Shown here: piece by piece, positions 32,246 to 41,508 of the stretch
Position numbering within the stretch: position 1 is the stretch's first letter
Layout of the letters: every line of letters starts with the position of its first letter
Assembly: GCA_950097015.1 (NCBI GenBank)
Contig: CATNEN010000038.1
Location: forward strand, 31,334,501 to 31,398,500
Length of the DNA: 64,000 bases
Origin: Macrostomum hystrix
Taxonomy: Eukaryota > Platyhelminthes > Macrostomidae
Direction: 5' to 3'
Translations under genes and position numbers: made by a program
The notes under the pieces: generated by a model
Told to the model about the DNA's origin: nothing
Database searches by the model: none
The model's input: the letters and a program-made list of their open reading frames with translations, nothing else

Positions 32246-32864
32246 TGCATATGCGAGTATAAAGAAAAATTACAAGAAACTCTTAAAGCAATTGATAACA
32301 AATAGAATATGTATATCTTCTTCTGAGCATAATTCTCAAATAAATATATCCAAAAGACCTACATGGAGTGAGTACTTTATTCCTTTTGATGTACTGTTTA
32401 TTAAAATAGCTTACTTTATTTTTACTTAGGAAATATAATACCCCCAGCAGCTGTGAAATAAGGACAAATTAGCTGGGTTAAAAAATGGCCAATGGGCATT
32501 GGTGTGTCGGCCTCCACAATTCATGAACTGAACAGTTACACACGGCAGGAGCTACTGCAAGTTTATGAAATAGCGGTACATCCCGCCCTACTGCATAGGC
32601 TGAGTGGCATCTGTTTATGAACCTGAGTAATGATGACTCAAGTTGAGTTCTACTTATAGAGTGTGATGAATCTGAATTTCTGAAGAAATTCTATCTTTAG
32701 CACACAGGGCTGCAGCTACATGTCTGGCTGGCTGAATTAGAATTCAACGAGCCAATTTAATCTTTCTATGAGCTCTATATATAAATACTGAGGCATAATA
32801 ATGGAGAAAGCGTTAGAAATTGTAGCGTTTACGTCAGAGTTTCAAAGTAGAGTTTTCTCCAGCT
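32246..32864. other. Intergenic stretch with no gene seen
   Basis: AT-rich sequence between the SINE pair and the first YbaY/YscW-like gene. It likely holds that gene's 3' UTR. Confidence 0.5.
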
Positions 32865-33263
32865 CTAGTTGTAGTGAATTAGGTTGATGTCGACCTCATA
32901 GTCACTTTGGTCCTCAAAGACAGGGACATTGTGCGTAGTGTCATTCAGATAGTCGCCCTTCCTAATCCACTCATTGTCGGTGGGTTTCCAGCCGACATTG
33001 ATGGTGGCGGACACCGAGTACGCATTGGGTATGAAGCCGGTCTCCCGTCTGAGAGCTCCTGTCAGCGAGTAAGTCAGAGCTTGAGCACCGTTGCGGTTGT
33101 AGGTTTCGCTGATCTCAACTGACGACTTGGCCAAACGAACAGCCGGCGCGTCCATGAGAGACGTGTCCGACAGGCCAACGGTTAGGTAGCTGGGCGATGG
33201 CAGGCTGGCCGGGTTGCTAGGCAACAGAATTCTGCCGTGCACCGTGATTGATGGTTGTGCCAT
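32865..33263 (-). CDS. YbaY/YscW-like small protein, paralogue 1
   Basis: A 132-residue single-exon protein starting ATG at 33263. It resembles the bacterial YbaY/YscW lipoprotein-chaperone-like family: VHGRILLP at the start, LSDTSLMDAPAVRLAKS in the middle (family pattern L.D.S.ADAP....A), a proline-bounded strand with YSVSATINVGW, and a final strand ending DINLIHYN. Unlike bacterial members it has no lipoprotein signal, so it is probably cytosolic or exported by other means. Two close paralogues follow on the same strand. Family function in animals is not known; the name describes the fold only. Confidence 0.8.
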   Translation of the reverse strand: MAQPSITVHGRILLPSNPASLPSPSYLTVGLSDTSLMDAPAVRLAKSSVEISETYNRNGAQALTYSLTGALRRETGFIPNAYSVSATINVGWKPTDNEWIRKGDYLNDTTHNVPVFEDQSDYEVDINLIHYN

Positions 33264-33754
33264 GTTGTGACACCAATATCGCTGAAGAGAGTGGTATTGG
33301 ATGAATTACAGGTGAGCAGTTAAGCAATAAACTTCAGGATAGTCAAGTTAAGCAGGATTAGAAAAGCAGGCGCAAAGGAGCAGAAAATTAAAATTGGAAA
33401 ACAAGAAAATATTCAGGGATTATAAAGTTTCGTTACTTATGTTTATAATATATTAACGCATTAATAATTTGTGTCGTAATTTACAGTGCCGCAGAAAATT
33501 CTTATACTTAATTTATTAACTCGTTGAAAAAGTGTTTCGTCGATTTTGTCGAAAGAAAATTATCATACAGGCTTATAATCGCTGCATTTTTATTACTAAC
33601 TTTACTTTTAAATTACTGTTCCTTATCAAATTAGGCTGCAAGAATTCAGTAACAAACCTTCAAAAACAAAATTGTCAACAAAACAATAGCAGTAAAAAAC
33701 TTCACGGAAAATTTGATTAGAGTAAATATTTAAATTATGGTTCGATTCAGCAAG

Positions 33755-34162
33755 CTAGTTGTAGTGAATGAGGTCAATGTCCACCTCGTAGTCGGTTTGA
33801 CCCTCGACCACAGGCACATTGTGCATCGTATCGTTCAGATAATCGCCCTTCCTCAGTCTCTCCTGCTCTGTAGGCTTCCAGCCGACATTGATGGTGGCGG
33901 AGACCGAGTACGCATTGGGTATGAAGCCGGTCTCCTGTCTGAGAGCTCCGGTCAGCGAGTAGGTCAGAGCTTGAGCACCGTTGCGGTTGTAGGACTCACT
34001 GATCTCAACCGAGGACTTTGATAAACGAACGGCCGGCGCGTCCATGCGTGAGGTGTCTGACAGGCCGACGTGCAGGTAGCTGGGCGATGGCAGGCTGGCC
34101 GGGTTGCTAGGCAACAGGATTTTGCCATGTACCCTGATTGGCTGCTCTAGCGGTGTCGACAT
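33755..34162 (-). CDS. YbaY/YscW-like small protein, paralogue 2
   Basis: A 135-residue single-exon protein, colinear with the copy at 32865-33263 from VHGKILLPSNPASLPSP to the last residue. It differs mostly near the N terminus (MSTPLEQPIR) and in the last third (WKPTEQERLRKGDYLNDTMH). Its C-terminal half is closer to the copy at 35027 than to the first. The DAPAVRLSKSSVEIS segment keeps the family core. No introns, no signal peptide. About 490 bp of AT-rich DNA separates it from paralogue 1. Confidence 0.8.
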   Translation of the reverse strand: MSTPLEQPIRVHGKILLPSNPASLPSPSYLHVGLSDTSRMDAPAVRLSKSSVEISESYNRNGAQALTYSLTGALRQETGFIPNAYSVSATINVGWKPTEQERLRKGDYLNDTMHNVPVVEGQTDYEVDIDLIHYN

Positions 34163-34315
34163 TTGACCAGTTCGCGTTTTTTAAGCTACTGAAAATGAGA
34201 AATGGCTTTTTGTGTACGACACAGAAAACTCGTTATAAAAAGTCGTCAGGACTACAAGCAATCTGCAGCTACAGCAACTGTATAGACTATAGCATTTTGC
34301 AGTCAAGCTTGAACT

Positions 34316-34457
34316 GCGGGCATTCAAATTAGACAAGAAGGGAAGAGCCAAATTTCAGAATCCGTCCCCAAGTCAAGCAGAACTTTATGTCTGTGGCACA
34401 AACTGAAACACACTGACGGGCATTCAATTTAGACAACGGGCATTCAAATTAGACAAG
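34316..34457. repeat. Three direct copies of a 20-21-bp motif
   Basis: CGGGCATTCAAATTAGACAA occurs at about 34317, with one mismatch at 34417 and again at 34437; the last two copies abut. They lie just before a transposase-like helix-turn-helix frame, so they may be remnants of a transposon terminus with internal binding sites. Confidence 0.8.
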
Positions 34458-34492
34458 CAGCGGAAAGTCTATGTGTGCCAGAGAGAAAGACC

Positions 34493-34651
34493 ATGGACAA
34501 TCCGATTCGTCGCTATGCAAGAATTTCCAGAGAGAAGCGTGACCTCATTATTGGGGCATGCCAACGTGGTGACTCTGTGGCTGAAATTGCCAACATGTTG
34601 GATGTCAAGAGATCATCAATGTCAAACTTGACTGCAAAATGCTATATTTAA
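34493..34651 (+). pseudogene. Transposase N-terminal HTH remnant
   Basis: A 52-residue frame from ATG 34493 with SREKRDLIIGACQRGDSVAE followed by IANMLDVKRSSM. This is a helix-turn-helix of the kind at the N terminus of Tc1/IS630-type transposases. It stops at 34649-34651 with no catalytic domain downstream, so it is a remnant of a DNA transposon inserted between two YbaY/YscW-like genes. A short DNA-binding protein in its own right cannot be excluded. Confidence 0.6.
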
Positions 34652-35026
34652 TTATAGCTAAATTATGAGTCCATTTTCTAAGAAAGAAAATTGCACACCG
34701 TTAGGACTTACATGAAAACTCGCAGAATTGTATATTTCATACGTGATATATTGCTAGCTAAGTACAGATTATTTATTTGGTTTCAGTTTAGTTACGCTGA
34801 CGCGAATCAAATAATAAATAAGGTACGTGCGCCGATTTTCTACGTGTAACAGTTAAAAAGGGATTTCTTACTGAAGATGACGAGTTCCTTTGCTGCGCCT
34901 AAATACAGACACACATAATTGTAAAACGCAGGAAAGAATTTTTCAGGGGTCGCTCAAAAACAAAATTTCTAATAAAATGAAACAGCATTTTGTAAAGTCA
35001 CGAATGTCAACTCGATGCATCTATTG

Positions 35027-35428
35027 CTAGTTGTAGTGAATGAGGTCAATGTCCACCTCGTAGTCGGTTTGACCCTCGACCACAGGCACATTGTGCATCG
35101 TATCGTTCAGATAGTCGCCCTTCCTCAGTCTCTCCTGCTCTGTAGGCTTCCAGCCGACATTGATGGTGGCGGACACCGAGTACGCATTGGGTATGAAGCC
35201 GGTCTCCTGTCGCGGAGCTCCGGTCAGCGAGTAGGTCAGAGCTTGAGCACCGTTGCGGTTGTAGGACTCACTGATCTCAACCGAATTCTTGGCCAAGCTC
35301 ACAGCCGGTGCACCCATTAGAGACGTGTCCGACAGACCTACGTGCAGGTAGCTGGGCGATGGCAGGCTGGCCGGGTTGCTAGGCAACAGAATCCGGCCGT
35401 GCACAGTGATGGGAGAAAACTGAGCCAT
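35027..35428 (-). CDS. YbaY/YscW-like small protein, paralogue 3
   Basis: A 133-residue single-exon protein from ATG 35428. Nearly the same as paralogue 2 over the C-terminal half, with changes at SLMGAPAVSLAKNSVEIS, where the core Asp of DAPAV is Gly. N terminus MAQFSPITVHGRIL is closer to paralogue 1. The mosaic of similarities suggests gene conversion among the three. About 860 bp separates it from paralogue 2, with a transposon remnant between. Confidence 0.8.
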   Translation of the reverse strand: MAQFSPITVHGRILLPSNPASLPSPSYLHVGLSDTSLMGAPAVSLAKNSVEISESYNRNGAQALTYSLTGAPRQETGFIPNAYSVSATINVGWKPTEQERLRKGDYLNDTMHNVPVVEGQTDYEVDIDLIHYN

Positions 35429-36540
35429 GCTGTTTTATTAACTAATAGAAGCGAGTTCTGCTAGTCTTATCCTAGAATTCTAATCACCCTTAAAACGGTG
35501 TCTGTTAGAGGAGGGCTTGTGGTCTGTTATAAACCCTAGCTTCAAACCTCTAGCTTCAAGCTCGGTTGGAAAAAATGAACCACATTGCCCCGCACAAGCA
35601 TTTCTGTTTGCTTTGCGCACACCCACACAGACGCACAATGTCCATGCCTATGTACGATAGTCAAGTAGATCTATATAGAAAGCCAGACTGAACGTACAGA
35701 CAAGTTAGTTTGGAATGTACACTCCATACTTGTGGGTTTGGAGAAATTTCTTTATTGATAACACGCAAACCCGATTTGGATTCGCAAAGATTTCACGGCA
35801 TTTCGCAGTCCGAGCACAAAATAAACTTGCTGAGTTGAATGAGTCTGAAAGATTAGATACTATTTATCTTTTATTGCCATGCAGTCAAGCTTATTGACAT
35901 TTGCGCTAGCTGTAACACTTCTAACAACCAATGTGTACGCGTATATAATTAGCAGGTAAAATAGTTATTTTAAGTTAGAAAAAAACACTTGATGTCAAGT
36001 TATACAGAAGAAAATTAATTGGCTTCAATCAGAAGACAAGGAGTCAGTAAAAGAAGACAATGAGAGTAGTGGGGTAGCCTATTAAATATAAAGATTTAAT
36101 AAAGGAACAGTTAATGAGTATTTATATTAGAATAATTGCAGCGTCATTGCTGAAAAAATTATTTTATATTTCGAAAACAAAATCGGTAATTTTCAAATTG
36201 GTTTTAGACAAAGCTTACAAAAAATGACATAAATGACATTTGGTTGGTCAAAAAATCATTCTAGAATCCATGCGAAAAGCGAGATAAAATTAAATTTACA
36301 GCCGTTAATATGTGCACACTGAGCACTAGATTGTGAAACAGCGTAGCTAAAAGACAGACAGAAAACAATTTCAGACAGGCAAAACAGGTGAACCAAGTAC
36401 AGGTTTAACTTTCCATTTATTCAATGATAAAAGCAATTGTGGTTTATGAAAATATTTAATACTGAGTTTGTTATGAGTCAAATAGAGCCTTATTATAGCG
36501 GCGCTAGTTTTCACTAAATATGACCGACTGTTTATTAACT
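35429..36540. other. Intergenic stretch with no gene seen
   Basis: AT-rich. The frame at 35715-35897 has no recognisable features. The first few hundred bases should contain the promoter of paralogue 3. Confidence 0.5.
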
Positions 36541-36544
36541 GTCG

Positions 36545-37135
36545 GTGGGTGTGAGATTAGGGGAGATGTGCGAGATTAATGGACAGGTGCGAAATTAAGG
36601 GACAGGTGTGAGATGAAGGGACAGGTGTGAAATGAAGGGACGGGTGTGAGATGAAGGGACAGGTGTGAAATTAAGGGACGGGTGTGAGATGAAGGGCAGG
36701 TGTGAGATTAAGGAAGAGATGTGAGATGAAAGGAGAGACGTGAGATGAAGGGGCGGGTGTGAGATTAAGGGAGAGGTGTGAGATGAAAGAGAGGAATGAG
36801 ATGAAGGGAGATGTGTGAGATGAAGGGACAGTAGTGAGGTGAAGGGATAGGTGTGAGATGAAGGGAGAGGAGTGAGATGAAGCGAGACTAGTAAGATGAA
36901 GGGAGAGGTGTGAGATGAAGGGAAAGGTGTGAGATGAAGGGACAGTAGTGAGGTGAAGGGATAGGTGTGAGATGAAGGGAGGGGTGTGAGATGAAGGGAT
37001 AGGTGTGAGATGAAGGGAGAGGTGTGAGATGAAGGGAGAGGTGTGAGATGAAGGGAGAGGTGTGAGATGAAGGGAGAGGTGTGAGATGAAGGGAGAGGTG
37101 TGAGATAAAGGGAAAGGTCTGAGATAAAGTGAGAG
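36545..37135. repeat. 19-bp purine-rich minisatellite
   Basis: About 30 copies of a 19-bp unit, AGGTGTGAGATGAAGGGAG with variants GGACAGG and GGATAGG. The plus strand is almost pyrimidine-free apart from T. It lies about 275 bp downstream of the small membrane protein gene, so it may be in its 3' UTR or intergenic. Confidence 0.95.
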
Positions 37136-37409
37136 AAGAAATTTTGAGAAGAGAATGAGCCCTAGAGAACAGAAAAAATTTAGGTGGTATTGCGGAAGTG
37201 AAGTAACGTGCTTGCCTCTCCGAACAAGAGGCAAGGTACCCGATTACTGCTATATCAGAATAACAGTATCTTAAAGGTTTCAAGACTCAATCTAAGCGTT
37301 TTAGCCGTAGAAAATCTATAAATTTCAAGCAAGTGAAGCTTGGCCATAGACAACGGGATGCAACGGTCCTCCCTGAACAAGCGCACTTAGCCGTTAATCA
37401 GCGGCTTGC

Positions 37410-37667
37410 CTATCTCTGCACAATGCACAGGCAGATCCACACTAGAAGGAACACGACGCAGACGAGGACACAGAGTACCAGAATGACGGATGGTGTGTCT
37501 AGTGGCACTGAATAGTCCAGCGTGCAGTTGTAGCCGTCGGCCTCATCGGAATGAAGCTCGGAGACGTTGAACGAATTCAACGGACGGAACAAAAGCGACA
37601 GCAGCAACAGCAGCAGCACTGCAACATTTGGAATTCGCGTAGAAATTTGGCAGACAGCGGCGGACAT
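37410..37667 (-). CDS. Small single-pass membrane protein, 85 residues
   Basis: ATG at 37667. The protein has an N-terminal hydrophobic segment with flanking Arg (about 12-28, ending FRPLNS, signal-peptide-like), a short acidic ectodomain with two N-glycosylation sites (NVS, NCT), and a strong C-terminal transmembrane helix (VILVLCVLVCVVFLLVWICL) with a short tail CIVQR. The layout is that of a type I micro-membrane protein. No family was recognised. A second upstream exon or frame is not needed. The clear topology argues that it is a real gene, but no homologue was checked. Confidence 0.6.
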   Translation of the reverse strand: MSAAVCQISTRIPNVAVLLLLLLSLLFRPLNSFNVSELHSDEADGYNCTLDYSVPLDTPSVILVLCVLVCVVFLLVWICLCIVQR

Positions 37668-39004
37668 TGTATGACAGATTTCTAAGAAGGCTAGCAATTA
37701 AACTACTCTTAGAAATTATATTCTCTTTGCGTGAACAAATAAACTAACGAAGAAATCAGAGCTGATCGTTAAAGTCTCAATCTTATCGCTTTTCAAACGC
37801 CCGAACGGAAGTGATTCGTGAGTGCGTGCGTGTGCAAACTTAAACCATCTGTGCATGGACGAGGGCAAGAAAAAGCTTAAGGAATCGGAGGTGGTCGTAA
37901 TAAATGATTCCTAAGACTAACGGCAAGGACATACCATCCCTACACAATATTTCCCTCTACCCCCACTTCACCCTATGGGGATTTTTACCGTTCCGCTTCC
38001 GTCCTCTTCGTGCGTGCGTGGTGGTTTTTTCGGGAAAATATTTCATGAAGCCGGCAGTGGCCTTGGTGTACTGGAATCTTCCCAAATCTTTTGCCGCCCC
38101 CTAGCCCAGTTCCCCATCCAAAATATGTAGAAAACAATAAACCTACGACACCTCCGGTAGTTTGAAAACCCAAAGTAAAGGACTGTTATGGTTCTTCATT
38201 TAGTGCTGCAAAAAACGGCGCCTATAATTGCCGATATGTTGCGAAAATCACAAAGCGTGAATATATATTCAGTTGGAATATAAAAGAAGATTAAATAGTA
38301 GACTAATTATCACATTTTAATTTTAAATCTACCAGTAGATGGCAACAAGTGATAAAAGTGATGACAAGTAAAACCTGACTGCTAGACAGGTCATATCTAT
38401 AGATGAAGGATGTATTGTGTAGTTAGTATATTTTCGTTATGTTTTGCTAATAAACACTAAATACACAACATACAAAGAATATCCACTAAAATATATATTT
38501 GGCGTCGTTGGGGAAACTCAATTAGCGATTGCGCCAAATACAATTAGAAACAAATTGTTCTCATTTTACATGTAGCTTGCTTCAAGGAAAATAGAAAAAA
38601 CTTTACCAAATTACTGTACACTAAAAAACTAAGGTAACAACAATTGACCAAATAATTCAAGAACAAGTTATCAAATCGAGTGTATAGATAGGCTACCTTC
38701 AAGTCGAGATGCTATTTTAAGATGTCTCAAACCCAATCTCAATTTCAACCCAGTGAAGAAACAATATCCAAACAATGGTAAAGCGCCATTTTCTGCGAAT
38801 TAATTTTCTGTAAATTACAGTAACAATAAACACGCGTTACAAAACAAGAAAAGAATCTAATTAAGTACACCTGCTTAAACAATCATCAATAGAATGTAAT
38901 TTGCGCCTTGAATTTTTTAGTTTACTTTTATCTGATTTAACAAGAAGTTGTAAATCCTGCACGACTTGCGATTAATAAAAAGGTAGGTAAGATAAGATAA
39001 GAAT
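37668..39004. other. Stretch with no confident gene
   Basis: Includes a GC-richer part at 37975-38175 with overlapping frames on both strands, none recognised. The remainder is AT-rich. Confidence 0.45.
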
Positions 39005-39635
39005 TAATAAAGGAGAGAGAGGAAAGGAGAGATGGTGGATGATAGAGAGGAGAGATGGAGGGTGAGAGAGAGGAGGGATGGAGGGTGAGAGAGGAGAGAC
39101 AGAAAGTGGGAAAGGAGAGATGGTGGGTGAGAGAGAGGAGGGATGGAGGGTGAGAGAGAGGAGGGATGGAGGGTGAGAGAGGAGAGACAGAGGGTGGGAA
39201 AGGAGAGATGGTGGGTGAGAGAGAAGAGATGGAGGGTGAGAGAGAGGAGGGATGGAGGGTGAGAGAGGAGAGATGGATGGTGAGAGAGAGGAGGGATGGA
39301 GGGTGAGAGAGGAGAGACAGAAAGTGGGAAAGGAGAGATGGTGGGTGAGAGAGAGGAGGGATGGAGGGTGAGAGAGAGGAGGGATGGAGGGTGAGAGAGG
39401 AGAGACAGAGGGTGGGAAAGGAGAGATGGTGGGTGAGAGAGAAGAGATGGAGGGTGAGAGAGGAGAGATGGAGGGTGAGAGAGGAGAGACAGAGGGTGGG
39501 AAAGGAGAGATGGTGGGTGAGAGAGAAGAGATGGAGGGTGAGAGAGGAGAGATGGAGGGTGAGAGAGAGGAGGGTGAGAGAGGAGAGATGGATGGTGAGA
39601 GGAGGGATGGAGGGTGAGAGAGGAGAGAAGAAGTG
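39005..39635. repeat. Purine-rich minisatellite of about 21 bp
   Basis: Tandem GAGAGATGGAGGGTGAGAG units of about 21 bp, mixed with AGACAGAGGGTGGGAAAGGA variants in a recurring order, giving a higher-order pattern. The plus strand is GA-rich, with strong strand asymmetry. Long Pro/Ser or Glu/Gly frames across it are by-products of the period. Confidence 0.95.
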
Positions 39636-40410
39636 ATGTAGGAAACACAGCTCATTACAGGCTTAATCAGTACAACAAACTGCACAGCTATCGGTAAAGC
39701 ATATATTTTGTCGCCCAATAATAACTAAAACAAATATCAATAGAATCAGTATAAAACAACAAACCAGTTGATTCTTCAGAGTTCAATTTAGAAATTGCAA
39801 AAAAATTATAAACATATACTAATGTTTGTGTACAAAGGATTCACGCACATACAGAAAAAACACAGAGAATTAGCAATTTTATTGAGTCAATAAAACTATT
39901 TACAAAAGAAGGCAACCAACTTTACAAACAATTCTAAAATATAACAAACATCAGAAATAAACAAAATTTGAAAAATTTCAGACAAAAACCATAAATATAA
40001 CATGCACATAAGTATGTAATGTAAGCCACTGCAAAACAATAAAAAACAGACAAAAATAGCAAAAACAAAAGCTGATATGAGCGGCTCAAACAATAATGGC
40101 ACAATCAGACAGGTGTATAAGCTCTGAGACAAGCACAAACAATTAAATCATTTTTAGATTTGCATTCAAGTGCAACAAAAACTATAATCGATATTTTAAT
40201 GCTAATAAAGCCATGAGCAGTCTATTATTAAGCCAACTGTTTTTTATTGAATAGAAAACTATTACTTCATTGCGATACAAACTGTAAAATAAGAGAGAAG
40301 TCAAGTGACTCAAAATTGCCTGACGAATAAAAAACTAAACAGAAGGCACGACCACGGCGAGATCTGATCTACGGGACGAAATGCTGACGCAACTTAAAAC
40401 CACTAGCCGG
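39636..40410. other. AT-rich stretch between two minisatellites
   Basis: No supported gene; the minus frame 39896-40138 is low complexity. Confidence 0.5.
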
Positions 40411-40414
40411 ATGC

Positions 40415-41290
40415 TTCAGGGTCTGACAGTTCAGGGTCTGACAGTTCAGGTGCTTCAGGGTCTGACAGTTCCGGGTCTGACAGTTCAGGGTCTGACAGTT
40501 CAGGGTCTGACAGTTCAGGGTCTGACAGTTCAGGTGCTTTAAGGTCTGACAGTTCAGGGTCTGACAGTTCAGGGTCTGACAGTTCAAGTGCTTTAAGGTC
40601 TGACAGTTCAGGGTCTGACAGTTGAGGGTCTGACAGTTCAGGGTCTGACAGTTCAGGTGCTTCAGGGTCTGACAGTTCCGGGTCTGACAGTTCAGGGTCT
40701 GACAGTTCAGGGTCTGACAGTTCAGGGTCTGACAGTTCAGGGTCTGACAGTTCAGGTGCTTTAAGGTCTGACAGTTCAGGGTCTGACAGTTCAGGGTCTG
40801 ACAGTTCAGGGTCTGACAGTTCAGGGTCTGACAGTTCAGGTGCTTTAAGGTCTGACAGTTCAGGGTCTGACAGTTCAGGAGCTTCAGCCTTCAGGGTCTG
40901 ACAGTTCAGGGTATGAGAGTTCAGGTGCTTCAGGGTGACAGTTCAGGTGCTTCAGTGTCTGACAGTTCCGGGTCTGACAGTTCCGGGTCTGACAGTTCTG
41001 GGTCTGACAGTTCAGATGCTTCAGGATTTGACAGTTCAGGTGCTTCAGGGTCTGACAGTTCAGGTGCTTCAGGGTCTGACAGTTCAGGTGCTTCAGGGTC
41101 TGACAGTTCAGGTGCTTCAGGGTCTGACAGTTCAGGTGCTCCAGGGTCTGACAGTTCAGGTGCTTCAGGGTGACAGTTCAGGTGCTTCAGGGTCTGACAG
41201 TTCCGGGTCTGACAGTTCAGGGTCTGACATTTCAGGTGCTTCAGGGTCTGACAGTTCAGGTGCTTCAGGGTCTGACAGTTCAGGAACCTA
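40415..41290. repeat. 15/24-bp minisatellite downstream of the PKNOX-type gene
   Basis: Tandem TCAGGGTCTGACAGT (15 bp), with a second unit type that inserts GTGCTTCAG or GTGCTTTAA. The left part alternates runs of the short unit with single long units; the right part (41035-41280) is mostly the long unit. The array starts about 220 bp 3' of the PKNOX stop, so it may be in the 3' UTR. It ends at a 10-bp hairpin AACCTACTCT/AGAGTAGGTT (about 41286-41315). Confidence 0.95.
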
Positions 41291-41508
41291 CTCTACCTTT
41301 CAGGAGAGTAGGTTCAGGGCCTGCTGTGGAATTGGCATAAACACAACGAGCATTTCGTGATATTCAAGTGGCACAAAACGAGCACACAATAACGATGAAG
41401 ACGTTAAAAATATAAAAGCCGCGAAACAAGTCGGACACTAACAAGCAACACTAACAAAGGACAAAAAGCCCTAAATAAGAACAAAGTCACACTACAAAAC
41501 TAAGAATA

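Noticed and set aside
32865-35428. Bacterial contamination as the source of the YbaY/YscW-like genes
   Set aside because: They are embedded between animal-type AT-rich DNA, SINEs and transposon remnants, with no operon features or ribosome-binding sites.
37904-38173. Overlapping frames on both strands in a GC-richer patch
   Set aside because: Compared with small mitochondrial subunits by eye; no convincing motif.
38972-39718. Ser/Pro-rich and Glu/Gly-rich frames
   Set aside because: Period-driven frames of the purine-rich array; no start context or domain.
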